A stretch of DNA of 64,000 bases from Segetibacter koreensis DSM 18137 (GTDB lineage Bacteria > Bacteroidota > Bacteroidia > Chitinophagales > Chitinophagaceae): assembly GCF_000374045.1 (NCBI RefSeq), contig NZ_KB893330.1:25652-89651 (forward strand), written 5' to 3'. Below are positions 1 to 8,646 of the stretch, in pieces. Position numbers and translations under genes: made by a program. Position 1 is the first letter of the stretch; each line of letters opens with the position of its first letter. The notes below the pieces were generated by a model. The model was given only the letters and a program-made list of their open reading frames with translations. It searched no databases and was not told where the DNA came from.

Positions 1-723
1 GGTCTTCATGTACATGTAGGAATGGAAAGCAGGGAGATGGCCATACATATTGCGAACTCTGCCCGTTATTTTTTGCCACATGTATACGCCCTCAGTACTA
101 ATTCACCGTTTTGGGAAGGCAGGTTTACGGGTTATAAATCTTACCGTACCAAAGTATTCGATAAATTTCCCCGTACCGGAATTCCCGATTTTTTTGAAAG
201 TATCGAAGCATATGACAATTATATTAAGCTACTCGTAAAAACCAACTGCATAGACAATGCTAAAAAAATCTGGTGGGATCTGCGCGTTCATCCATTTTTT
301 AACACTGTTGAATTTAGAATCTGTGATGTGCCAATGACGATTGACGAAACAATTGCAATAGCAGCTCTGTTCCAGGCTATTTGTGCAAAATTGTATAAAC
401 TTCGAACAAAAAATCTGAACTTTATTATGTACCAGCGCCTGCTGATAAACGAAAATAAATGGCGCGCAGGCAGGTACGGAATTGACGGAACAATGATTGA
501 CTTTGGTAAAGAGTCAGAAGTAAATACAAGAGTTTTAATTTATGAATTACTGGAATTTGTAGACGATGTTGTAGATATTCTTGGTAGCCGACATGCCATT
601 TCTTTTGTACACAAAATACTTGAAAACGGAACTGGCGCTGACAGGCAGCTAGCAGTATTTAAAGAGACAAATAGCTTGGTATCAGTTGCAGACTACATAC
701 ACGATAGCTTTTTACAAACGTGA
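1..723 (+). CDS. Carboxylate-amine ligase, YbdK/GCS2 family (5' truncated)
   Basis: The reading frame is open from base 1, so the gene begins outside the window. The first visible residues read GLHVHVG followed by MESREMA. HVHVG is a hallmark of the glutamate-cysteine ligase type 2 (GCS2/YbdK) fold, where such residues lie at the metal/ATP site. The rest (NSPFWEGRFTGYKSYR, FDKFPRTGIP, WWDLRVHP, TVEFRICD) matches the C-terminal half of YbdK-type enzymes, which join an amino acid to an amine or amino acid using ATP in the cytosol. About 240 residues are visible of a family that is usually 370-400. The true substrate cannot be told from sequence. No partner gene follows closely, since the next gene starts 166 bases downstream. 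Confidence 0.85.
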   Translation, partial: GLHVHVGMESREMAIHIANSARYFLPHVYALSTNSPFWEGRFTGYKSYRTKVFDKFPRTGIPDFFESIEAYDNYIKLLVKTNCIDNAKKIWWDLRVHPFFNTVEFRICDVPMTIDETIAIAALFQAICAKLYKLRTKNLNFIMYQRLLINENKWRAGRYGIDGTMIDFGKESEVNTRVLIYELLEFVDDVVDILGSRHAISFVHKILENGTGADRQLAVFKETNSLVSVADYIHDSFLQT

Positions 724-866
724 AATATTGAAATAACTATTTGAAAATAAAAAAGAGCGAGTATCATAACTGCGATAAAAGGCAAAAAATGTTAAGGTTT
801 ATGCATATATAACATTCTGTATACGAATTGCTTTTTATATACTTTTCAAAACAAATTCATTTGCAA

Positions 867-874
867 TAGCTTTG
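867..874 (+). promoter_or_regulatory. Candidate -7 promoter element of the CNNM/CBS gene
   Basis: TAGCTTTG matches the Bacteroidota -7 consensus TAnnTTTG exactly and lies 15 bases before the ATG at 890. No clear TTG is seen at the usual -33 distance, so this is a single-element match. It argues for the ATG at 890 over the upstream TTG at 872, which would lie inside the element. Confidence 0.4.
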
Positions 875-889
875 CAGCAAGAAAGTAAG

Positions 890-2191
890 ATGACTGAAAT
901 ATTAATAATTTTTGGATTAATTGTAATAAACGGGCTTTTTGCAATGGCAGAGATAGCTTTAGTATCTGCCCGTAAGACAAGGCTTGAGCTACAAGCGAAC
1001 AAGGGAGATGAGCAGGCAAAAAGAGCCTTAGAACTTGCAAACCATCCTGACACTTTTCTATCAACCGTACAGATAGGAATAACTCTTATAGGAATCCTGA
1101 CCGGTATTTTCTCAGGTGAAAACCTCAAAGGATCTGTTAATGATTTTTTTAAACAGTATCCTTTACTGGCTCCGTACAGCGGGCCTATTGCTACTGCAGT
1201 GGTAGTAATATTGCTAACCTATTTTTCTTTGGTAATTGGTGAACTGGTACCGAAAAAAATCGGGCTTTCAAAACCTGAATCGATAGCCAAACTGGTAGCA
1301 GCGCCAATGAGAGTTATTACTTTTATTACCTATCCTTTTATTTGGCTGTTGACAAGAAGCGCAAACGCGCTGGTAAAAATTTTCAAAATTAAACCACATG
1401 AAAGTTCAGTGACAGAAGAGGAAATAAAAGCCATTATAAACGAAGGAACGGAAACCGGTGCAATAGAAGAAAAGGAACAGGAAATTATCGAAAGAGTGTT
1501 CCATCTCGGTGATCGGAATATTACTTCACTTATGACACACAGGAGCGACATTGTATGGATGGAAGTAAATGCCAAGGTTGCAGATATTAAACAAAAAATG
1601 AATGAGGTGGTTCATACCAGTTATCCGCTTTGTGAAGGAGTTATCGACAACATAAAGGGGATAGTTTCAATAAAAGATATTTTGCTCGCAAGTGATGATA
1701 CCTTATTAAGAAATCTTATGAAACCCGGCCTATATGTTCCCGAAAACAATTCGGTGTACCAGGTATTGGAAAAATTTAAACAGTACAGTGCCAATAGCTG
1801 TTTTATAGTAGATGAGTATGGAAGCCTCGAAGGTATGATGACTCTTAACGACATTCTCGAAGCAATTGTAGGGGACATTGGTCCTGTGGATGAGGACGAT
1901 TATGAAATATTGGAAAGAGAAGACGGAACATATCTTATTGATGGACAAATTCCTTTTTATGATTTTTTAAGCAGGTTTGAAAAAACGGAATTTATGAATG
2001 AAGGTGAACAGGAGTTTAATACTCTTGCTGGTTTTATTCTGCACCAGTTAAAGACCATTCCTAAAACAGGCGATACACTGAACTGGAAGGGTTTCGACTT
2101 TGAAATAATTGATATGGATGGAAACCGCATCGATAAAGTTTTAATAACTCTTTCGGAAGAAATAAAGACAGAACTGCAGGAAAACAGTTAA
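890..2191 (+). CDS. Hemolysin-family CNNM/CBS-pair transporter-like membrane protein
   Basis: A 433-residue inner-membrane protein of the CNNM (DUF21)/TlyC/CorC family. An N-terminal DUF21 region of about 180 residues has several hydrophobic spans (ILIIFGLIVINGLFAMAEIA, then VVVILLTYFSLVIGELVPKK). Two CBS domains follow at roughly 200-330 (VDEYGSLEGMMTLNDILEAI is in the second), then a CorC_HlyC domain to the end. Family members are linked to Mg2+/Co2+ export. The old name hemolysin is not a function claim. I chose the ATG at 890 because the frame can be extended only to a TTG and the protein normally begins with the hydrophobic span. The gene is monocistronic. Confidence 0.88.
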   Translation: MTEILIIFGLIVINGLFAMAEIALVSARKTRLELQANKGDEQAKRALELANHPDTFLSTVQIGITLIGILTGIFSGENLKGSVNDFFKQYPLLAPYSGPIATAVVVILLTYFSLVIGELVPKKIGLSKPESIAKLVAAPMRVITFITYPFIWLLTRSANALVKIFKIKPHESSVTEEEIKAIINEGTETGAIEEKEQEIIERVFHLGDRNITSLMTHRSDIVWMEVNAKVADIKQKMNEVVHTSYPLCEGVIDNIKGIVSIKDILLASDDTLLRNLMKPGLYVPENNSVYQVLEKFKQYSANSCFIVDEYGSLEGMMTLNDILEAIVGDIGPVDEDDYEILEREDGTYLIDGQIPFYDFLSRFEKTEFMNEGEQEFNTLAGFILHQLKTIPKTGDTLNWKGFDFEIIDMDGNRIDKVLITLSEEIKTELQENS

Positions 2192-2702
2192 AATAGTTCC
2201 TTCTGCGTTTAAATTATTAAAACCGGTATAATAATTTCAGAGACATCGCTCCAAAATGTTAACGCAATAAAGAGTCCTTAATGAACGAATTTTACAAACT
2301 GTTCAATTTCCGGCAATGTGAGAATAACCTTCACCAGCCTTTTCTTAAGTAACATTACAGGCTTTTTGACGGAAGAATTTAAAAAAAGCTTTCAAAACCT
2401 TGCCCGTGTCTTCAACAAACCCAAAAAAATGTAATAGATTGTCACAAGGTGAATTACTTGTTTAAAAAAGAACACAGGATTTTAATTCAGACTCAAAGTT
2501 ACTCCACATCTTTTTTTGGAAAGTACTCAACTAAAGCTAAATAAATGATCGTCAATCATTCTTAATGATAAGCTTAAATACTGAAAATAGAGATTTCATA
2601 ACAGCAGGTTATTAAAAGATTTTCATAAAAAAACCCATCCAAAACCTTCTTATTTTATTACCTCTGATTGCGGGCATGCGATTTGCAAAATAGAGATCAA
2701 TT
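2192..2702. other. 511-base intergenic region without a recognisable gene
   Basis: No ORF with family resemblance and no tRNA-like cloverleaf was seen. The region is AT-rich. Its only clear structure is the alternating inverted repeat at 2544-2569, upstream of the L,D-transpeptidase gene. Confidence 0.6.
2544..2569. repeat. Alternating inverted repeat AATGAT / ATCATT / AATGAT
   Basis: AATGAT (2544-2549), ATCATT (2555-2560) and AATGAT (2564-2569) form two mutually exclusive hairpins sharing the middle arm. It lies about 135 bases before the L,D-transpeptidase start. It could be a regulator site or a leader switch, but six-base AT-rich arms can also occur by chance. Confidence 0.35.
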
Positions 2703-4358
2703 ATGAAAAGATTTATAGCCTACCTCACATTGATTTTAATTTTCGCCGCCTGTAAAAACAATAAAAATGATAAAGAAACAACAAACGGAACTGATAATGA
2801 AAAAACTGAGAACACAAAGAAAATAACAAAAAGAGATTATAGCATAAATTCCTCAAATTCTTATTCTGATCTTTTTCTTGACAGCACTGACGTAGAAAAT
2901 TTTATTGCTGAAAAAAAATTAAACGACACCTTAACGAGGCGGATAAGAAGTTTTTATAACGCACGTAATTACCAGTATGCCTGGTTTGCAAGCGATGGAG
3001 TAACAGAGCAGGGCCGAAGCTTCTGGAATTTGCATCAATACTATACGACTTATAATAGCGACACCACTTTAGATGATAAAGCGCTAAAGAAAAAAATGAA
3101 TGCATTGGTAAGTGTGGACACATTATCGGTAAAAGCTTCTGATAAATCAATCGCCAATACTGAAATAACACTTACTGAGCACTTTATTCAATATATATTG
3201 GATAATTATAAATCAGGGGAAATAAAGCGCAAAGAACTGGAAAGGTTTGTTCCTTTTAAAAAAGAAGAAGCGATGTCCCTGGCCGATTCTTTGCTCACAA
3301 AAAAGCATAAGGATAACAAATATTATTCTGATGTAAATCCTGCGTATAAGTTCCTCAAAGACCAGCTACAAAAGTATTTTGACATAGCAAAAAAGGGAGG
3401 CTGGCAATCTGTAGACGCGGCTCAAAAGAAGATAAAAAAAGGCGATTCATCGCTTGCTATTTCAGCAATTAAGAAAAGACTGCAAATGACAGGCGAAATG
3501 CCCGCAGGTGATACTACACAAACTTTTGATGATCAGCTCGCACGTGCTGTTAAAACGTTTCAGATCAGTCACGGCCTGACGCCTGACGCCATTATAACTC
3601 CTTCCCTTATAAAGGAAATGAACGTTCCTGCTCTTAAAAGAGTTGAGCAGTTATTAATAAATATGGGAAGAATGCGCTGGATGCTTAACCATACAGAAGG
3701 AAACTTAATAACGGTCAATCTTCCTGAATTTGTATTGCATGTTTATGAAGGGAAAAATAAAGTATTTGATATGAATGTAGTGGTAGGAAAAGAAGGACAC
3801 AATACGACCATCTTTACCGGGAACCTTAACCAGATAGTTTTTAGTCCCTATTGGAATATACCTTCTAACATAGTTGAAAAGGAAATACTTCCTGCCATGG
3901 AAAATGATCCGGACTATTTGTCAAAAAACGAGATGGAAGAAGTTGGAGAACCGGTTGATGGTATACCTGTTATAAGACAATTGCCTGGGCCAAAAAATTC
4001 CCTGGGCAAGGTTAAATTCCTGTTTCCAAACAGCTACGATATATACTTTCATGATACCCCTGCTAAGAGCCTTTTTAATAAAGATAAGAGAGCTTACAGC
4101 CATGGTTGCATACGCCTAAGCGATCCGGTAAAAATGGCAAATTATCTTCTGCGAAATCAAAAGGAATGGACCCCGGAGAAAATAGAAGAGGCAATGAACA
4201 GTGGGGAAGAACAATTTGTAAAGCTTAAAAATCCTATTCCTGTGCTTATCACTTATTACACTGCATGGGTAGATGAAAAAGGAATGTTGAACTTCAGGGA
4301 TGACATTTATGGCCATGATGCTAATCTTATTCAAAAAATGTTTACTAACCCGTTATAA
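2703..4358 (+). CDS. L,D-transpeptidase lipoprotein, YcbB/LdtD type
   Basis: A 551-residue peptidoglycan L,D-transpeptidase predicted to act in the periplasm. The N-terminus (MKRFIAYLTLILIFAAC) is a lipoprotein signal with lipobox FAAC, so it is probably anchored to a membrane through Cys. An LdtD-type scaffold region follows, then a peptidoglycan-binding module (about 240-310, AISAIKKRLQMTGEMP) and a YkuD catalytic domain. The YkuD signature SHGCIRLSDP is present with catalytic Cys at about 469 and its His two residues before. Length and order match the YcbB family, which makes 3-3 cross-links or attaches proteins to the wall. The gene stands alone and ends at a shared terminator facing sucC. 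Confidence 0.9.
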   Translation: MKRFIAYLTLILIFAACKNNKNDKETTNGTDNEKTENTKKITKRDYSINSSNSYSDLFLDSTDVENFIAEKKLNDTLTRRIRSFYNARNYQYAWFASDGVTEQGRSFWNLHQYYTTYNSDTTLDDKALKKKMNALVSVDTLSVKASDKSIANTEITLTEHFIQYILDNYKSGEIKRKELERFVPFKKEEAMSLADSLLTKKHKDNKYYSDVNPAYKFLKDQLQKYFDIAKKGGWQSVDAAQKKIKKGDSSLAISAIKKRLQMTGEMPAGDTTQTFDDQLARAVKTFQISHGLTPDAIITPSLIKEMNVPALKRVEQLLINMGRMRWMLNHTEGNLITVNLPEFVLHVYEGKNKVFDMNVVVGKEGHNTTIFTGNLNQIVFSPYWNIPSNIVEKEILPAMENDPDYLSKNEMEEVGEPVDGIPVIRQLPGPKNSLGKVKFLFPNSYDIYFHDTPAKSLFNKDKRAYSHGCIRLSDPVKMANYLLRNQKEWTPEKIEEAMNSGEEQFVKLKNPIPVLITYYTAWVDEKGMLNFRDDIYGHDANLIQKMFTNPL

Positions 4359-4488
4359 TAAATAAAGAAATAATATGGAAAGTAACCATAACGTCAGTAA
4401 AATAGCCAGGCATAGAAATAACAAGAAAAAATTTATTTTAAAATTGGATGTATACCAACATTAATAGCAATACAAAAGTTTTGTACAA

Positions 4489-4523
4489 AAAAAAGATCCT
4501 GCCATTACGGTAGGATCTTTTTT
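4489..4523. terminator. Bidirectional terminator between ldt and sucC
   Basis: AAAAGATCCTGCC (4491-4503) pairs with GGTAGGATCTTTT (4509-4521), one mismatch, with an A run before and a T run after. It lies between two convergent genes, so it can serve both. Confidence 0.8.
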
Positions 4524-4542
4524 ACATCATTCAAGTATATGT

Positions 4543-5754
4543 TTAGGCAACAGCTCTTCTTACTAATTCGGCTGCTTCGCTAAGTTGAATAGCGCTCTGC
4601 ACTTTCAAGCCACTTTCGTCTATCAGTTTCTTCGCTTCTTCCGCATTAGTTCCCTGCAAACGGACAATAATAGGAATTTGAATATTTCCTAACTTATTGT
4701 ATGCTTCTATAACGCCCGCAGCAACACGATCGCAACGAACAATTCCTCCAAAAATATTTATAAGAATTGCTTTTACGTTAGGATCTTTCATTATTATTTT
4801 AAAACCAGCTTCTACAGTTTGTGCATTTGCTGTGCCACCAACATCAAGAAAGTTAGCAGGTTCTCCCCCACTTAATTTAATCATGTCCATGGTAGCCATT
4901 GCAAGGCCGGCGCCATTTACCATACAACCTACATTACCATCTAATTTTACAAAATTCAAATTATATTGGCCTGCTTCAACTTCTGTAGGATCTTCTTCAA
5001 AAACGTCTCTCATTGCAGCCACATCCGGATGACGCATTAAAGCATTTTCATCAATGTTCATCTTACAATCAACTGCAATAATTTTTTCATCTGCTGTTTT
5101 AAACATTGGGTTAATTTCAACCATACTACAATCTAAGCCTACATATGCATTGTACAAATTTGTCACGAACTTCACACAGTTTTTAAAAGCCTCTCCATGC
5201 AACCCAAAGTTGAAAGCAATTTTTCTTGCCTGGAAACCAGGAAGACCGCCTCCAGGAAATACCCATTCTTTAAATATTTTCTCAGGTGTTTTATGCGCCA
5301 CTTCCTCTATATCCATACCCCCTTCGGTACTGTACATGATAACATTCTGACCTTTTGTACGGTCAAGTAAAATACTTAAATAAAACTCCTTTACAGGGTT
5401 AGGGCCGGGATAATAAACATCCTGCGCTATCAGCACTTTATTTACTTTCTTACCTGCAGCACCTGTTTGAATAGTAACGAGTGTACCACCCAAAATATTT
5501 TTAGTAATATTAGAAATGTCTTCAAGACTTTTTCCTACAGCAACACCCCTTTGTTCTTTACCTTGTATTTTACCTTTACCACGCCCGCCGGCATGTATCT
5601 GGGCTTTTACTACAGCAAAGTTATTGCCGGTGTCATTCTTAATTTGCCTGTAAGCTTCTTCAGCAGCCATTACGGTATCTACTGCAATGCCTTCCTGTAC
5701 AGGAACATTATATTTCTTCAGTAATTCCTTAGCCTGGTATTCATGCAAATTCAT
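4543..5754 (-). CDS. sucC: Succinyl-CoA ligase (ADP-forming), beta subunit
   Basis: A 403-residue TCA-cycle enzyme subunit that pairs with SucD to convert succinyl-CoA and ADP to succinate and ATP in the cytosol. The start MNLHEYQAKELLKKYNVP is the conserved SucC opening. An ATP-grasp domain fills about the first 220 residues (HAGGRGKGKIQG, VEINPMF), followed by a ligase CoA domain (GGTANAQTVEAGF, NIFGGIVRCDRVA). Length matches the family. sucD is not next to it, so the two subunits are encoded apart, which is common in this phylum. Upstream is a 326-base region divergent with the receptor gene. Confidence 0.96.
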   Translation of the reverse strand: MNLHEYQAKELLKKYNVPVQEGIAVDTVMAAEEAYRQIKNDTGNNFAVVKAQIHAGGRGKGKIQGKEQRGVAVGKSLEDISNITKNILGGTLVTIQTGAAGKKVNKVLIAQDVYYPGPNPVKEFYLSILLDRTKGQNVIMYSTEGGMDIEEVAHKTPEKIFKEWVFPGGGLPGFQARKIAFNFGLHGEAFKNCVKFVTNLYNAYVGLDCSMVEINPMFKTADEKIIAVDCKMNIDENALMRHPDVAAMRDVFEEDPTEVEAGQYNLNFVKLDGNVGCMVNGAGLAMATMDMIKLSGGEPANFLDVGGTANAQTVEAGFKIIMKDPNVKAILINIFGGIVRCDRVAAGVIEAYNKLGNIQIPIIVRLQGTNAEEAKKLIDESGLKVQSAIQLSEAAELVRRAVA

Positions 5755-6080
5755 AGCTACATTATTTTGAGGCGAAGATAATTGAATTACAAATTGAAGG
5801 ATGTATTAAAGTGAAATTTTGTTGCAGTCATTTGTTCTTCTAATAGCCTTAATCTTGTCTATGTACTATCTTCTACTTTATTAAGTATATGTGGGAAGAA
5901 CCAAAGATGTTCCGTTAATCGTGATCCACTCGGCAAGTAAAATACTATCACTCCTATTTTTTGCCACTCATCCAATTATATAACCGCTCATAACAATACA
6001 AGCTACTATATTATACATAGTACCAATCTTTGTGATGTAATCTTGTATAACTAGTACTGTCAGAAATAAAAAAAACAATC
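5755..6080. other. Divergent intergenic region sucC / TonB-type receptor
   Basis: 326 bases that must hold both promoters. A short inverted repeat TACTAT (6004-6009) / ATAGTA (6017-6022) lies about 60 bases before the receptor start. No exact TAnnTTTG element was found for either gene; TATCTTCG upstream of sucC is a one-mismatch candidate. Confidence 0.4.
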
Positions 6081-8534
6081 ATGAAAAAAATAATTACACT
6101 GTTAAGCGTGGTCTTTACAACAGTGTCATTGCTTGGTTTCTCGCAACCACATAATGGCAAAATAAATGGAAGCGTTACGGATGGAAATACCAAAATAATT
6201 GAATCTGCCACTATTACCTTATTAAGGGTTAAAGACTCTTCAATAGCGAAAATCAGTGCATCAGATAAAGTTGGCAATTTTCGTTTTGATAACATAGCAA
6301 GCGGAAAATATTTTGTTTCTATTTCGGCTGTCGGGCATGAAACAGCTTATTCTGAAGTTGCTGAAATAAATGAAAAAATTAGCTCTGTAACTTTAAAAAC
6401 AATCCGCCTGGTACCGCAATCAAAATCACTGGGTACAGTTACCGTAACAGCTAAAAGACCTCTAATAGAACAAAGGCCCGGGATGACAGTACTAAACGTA
6501 GACGCATCGCCAACAAATACAGGTGCAAATGCTTTGGAACTTTTAGAAAAATCACCGGGAGTGTCTGTTGATAATGATGGAAACATTAGCCTTAAAGGTA
6601 AGCAGGGGGTGTTGATACTGATTGATGGTAAGCCTACTTATATGAGTCCGACAGACCTTGCTGCATTTCTAAAAAACATGCAAAGCAGTAACCTCGACCA
6701 GATTGAAATAATGACAAATCCTCCGGCAAAATATGACGCTTCGGGCAATTCAGGTATCATTAATATAAAAACAAAAAAAGGGAATATAAAAGGTATGAAT
6801 GGCACTGCTAACATCGGTTATTCACAATCCGTTTACAGCCGGTTTAATGGCAGTACCAACATCAACTACCGTAATAATAAGCTTAACTTATTTGGCGGTT
6901 ATAATGGAGGCACCTATGAAGGTTATAACAATATGACGATAGATCGCAAATTTTATAATGATGATAAAACTTTAGCAGGAAGCGGAGACCAATTTTCATA
7001 CAGGCATTTTAAAGGGAACTATCAAAGTGTAAAAGCGGGAATGGACTACTATTTCTCTAAAAAAGACGTTGCAGGTTTTGTAGTCAACGGATATTTTGGT
7101 GATAATAAGCAACCTAATAATTCAACAAGTTCGACTGTACGCGATGCATCAGAAAATATTCTTTACAGGCTTAGATCTACTGCAGCCAATCCTTCTTCAT
7201 ACAACAACGTCTCTGCAAATGGAAATTACAAGCATACTTTCGACTCTACCGGCCGTGAAGTAAGCGTAGATGTGGATTATGCATTTTATAACAACAAAAC
7301 GAATAACATTTTAAATACACAAAGTTTTGACGAAAACGATATAAAAGATGGCAATACTATAAGTCTGCTGGGCTCCATTCCCTCAAAAATAAATATTTAC
7401 AGCGGAAAGCTTGATTATGTACATCCATTTAAAAGTGGAATAAAACTTGAAACCGGCCTTAAAACAAGTTATGTAGAAACAGACAACCAGGTTACATATC
7501 TGAGGAACAATGGTAGCGACTGGAGCCAGGATGACAGAAGTAATCATTTTGTATACAAAGAAAATATAAACGCTGCCTATGCAATTTTTTCTAAAAAAAT
7601 GAAGAAATGGGATTTGACAGCAGGCTTGCGTTTGGAGAATACAATTTCCAAAGGACACCAGGTTAAAAATGACTCAACCTTTAATCGCAACTACACTAAC
7701 CTGTTTCCTAATATAGGTCTTGCCTATAGCGCAAACGATAAAAACCAGATAAATTTCAGTTACAGTCGTAGGGTTAACAGGCCTGATTATGAAGATCTTA
7801 ACCCATTTATCTACTTTATAGACTCGCTCACCTATGGCCAGGGAAATCCGTACCTGCAGCCGCAGTTTACGCACAACTTCGAACTCAGCCACACCTATAA
7901 TAAATTCCTCACAACCACTATTAACTACACGCAGACCAACGGTATTATGACGCAGATATTAAAGCAGGATGCACAAAAGAAAACGACTTATCAAACTACG
8001 GAAAATCTAAGCAGCATGAAGCAATTTGGTATCGCGGTAACAGTAAATATGCCTGTAACAAAATGGTGGAATATAAACCTTTACACCAATGTTTTTAATA
8101 ATCACTACAAAGGTATTTATGGCACTGATCCAATAGATATACAATTGACAAGTTTAATGGGCAATATGACAAACAGTTTTACGATGGGCAAAGGCTGGAA
8201 TGCAGAAGTAAGCGGCTGGTTTCGCAGCAATGGAGCAGAAGGACTTTTGATAGCTGAAAAAATGGGTGCATTAAATTCAGCAATATCAAAACAAGTACTG
8301 AAGAAAAAAGGCACAATTAAAATGGGCGTAAGCGATATCTTCAATACCCAGCAGTTTCACGGTTATGCAAAATATAGTGTTGTAGATGTAAAAGTAGCTG
8401 GATACAGAACCAGCCGTCAGTTGAACATTAACTTCATATATCGATTTGGTAAGACAAATATTCCATCAGAGCGCAGGAAAACCGGCGGTGCTAATGATGA
8501 GCAAAACAGGGTTAAAAGTGGTGGAGGAAATTAA
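6081..8534 (+). CDS. TonB-type outer membrane receptor/barrel protein with carboxypeptidase-like regulatory domain
   Basis: An 817-residue outer-membrane protein. Order: Sec signal (MKKIITLLSVVFTTVSLLGFSQ), a carboxypeptidase-regulatory-like domain at about 28-105 (GSVTDGNTKIIESATITLL), a plug-like domain at about 115-235 (GANALELLEKSPGVSVDNDG, VLILIDGKPTYM, GIINIKTKKG), then a long beta-barrel ending in an aromatic-rich strand. It fits the outer membrane beta-barrel (OMP_b-brl_3) group rather than SusC, and there is no SusD next to it. The ligand is unknown. It converges on the GH95 gene across a strong terminator, so no shared operon is implied. Confidence 0.87.
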   Translation: MKKIITLLSVVFTTVSLLGFSQPHNGKINGSVTDGNTKIIESATITLLRVKDSSIAKISASDKVGNFRFDNIASGKYFVSISAVGHETAYSEVAEINEKISSVTLKTIRLVPQSKSLGTVTVTAKRPLIEQRPGMTVLNVDASPTNTGANALELLEKSPGVSVDNDGNISLKGKQGVLILIDGKPTYMSPTDLAAFLKNMQSSNLDQIEIMTNPPAKYDASGNSGIINIKTKKGNIKGMNGTANIGYSQSVYSRFNGSTNINYRNNKLNLFGGYNGGTYEGYNNMTIDRKFYNDDKTLAGSGDQFSYRHFKGNYQSVKAGMDYYFSKKDVAGFVVNGYFGDNKQPNNSTSSTVRDASENILYRLRSTAANPSSYNNVSANGNYKHTFDSTGREVSVDVDYAFYNNKTNNILNTQSFDENDIKDGNTISLLGSIPSKINIYSGKLDYVHPFKSGIKLETGLKTSYVETDNQVTYLRNNGSDWSQDDRSNHFVYKENINAAYAIFSKKMKKWDLTAGLRLENTISKGHQVKNDSTFNRNYTNLFPNIGLAYSANDKNQINFSYSRRVNRPDYEDLNPFIYFIDSLTYGQGNPYLQPQFTHNFELSHTYNKFLTTTINYTQTNGIMTQILKQDAQKKTTYQTTENLSSMKQFGIAVTVNMPVTKWWNINLYTNVFNNHYKGIYGTDPIDIQLTSLMGNMTNSFTMGKGWNAEVSGWFRSNGAEGLLIAEKMGALNSAISKQVLKKKGTIKMGVSDIFNTQQFHGYAKYSVVDVKVAGYRTSRQLNINFIYRFGKTNIPSERRKTGGANDEQNRVKSGGGN

Positions 8535-8571
8535 TTGTACCAAGGTTAACTTTTTCAGAGATAAGACCTCA

Positions 8572-8607
8572 AATAATTAAGTCCCAATGACGTGGGACTT
8601 AATTATT
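8572..8607. terminator. Perfect bidirectional hairpin between receptor and GH95 genes
   Basis: AATAATTAAGTCCCA (8572-8586) and TGGGACTTAATTATT (8593-8607) are perfect 15-base arms around a 6-base loop. The AT-rich outer stem supplies U tracts on both strands between convergent genes. Confidence 0.85.
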
Positions 8608-8646
8608 AATGAAAAATACAACCAGTATTAAATTTTATAACTCATA

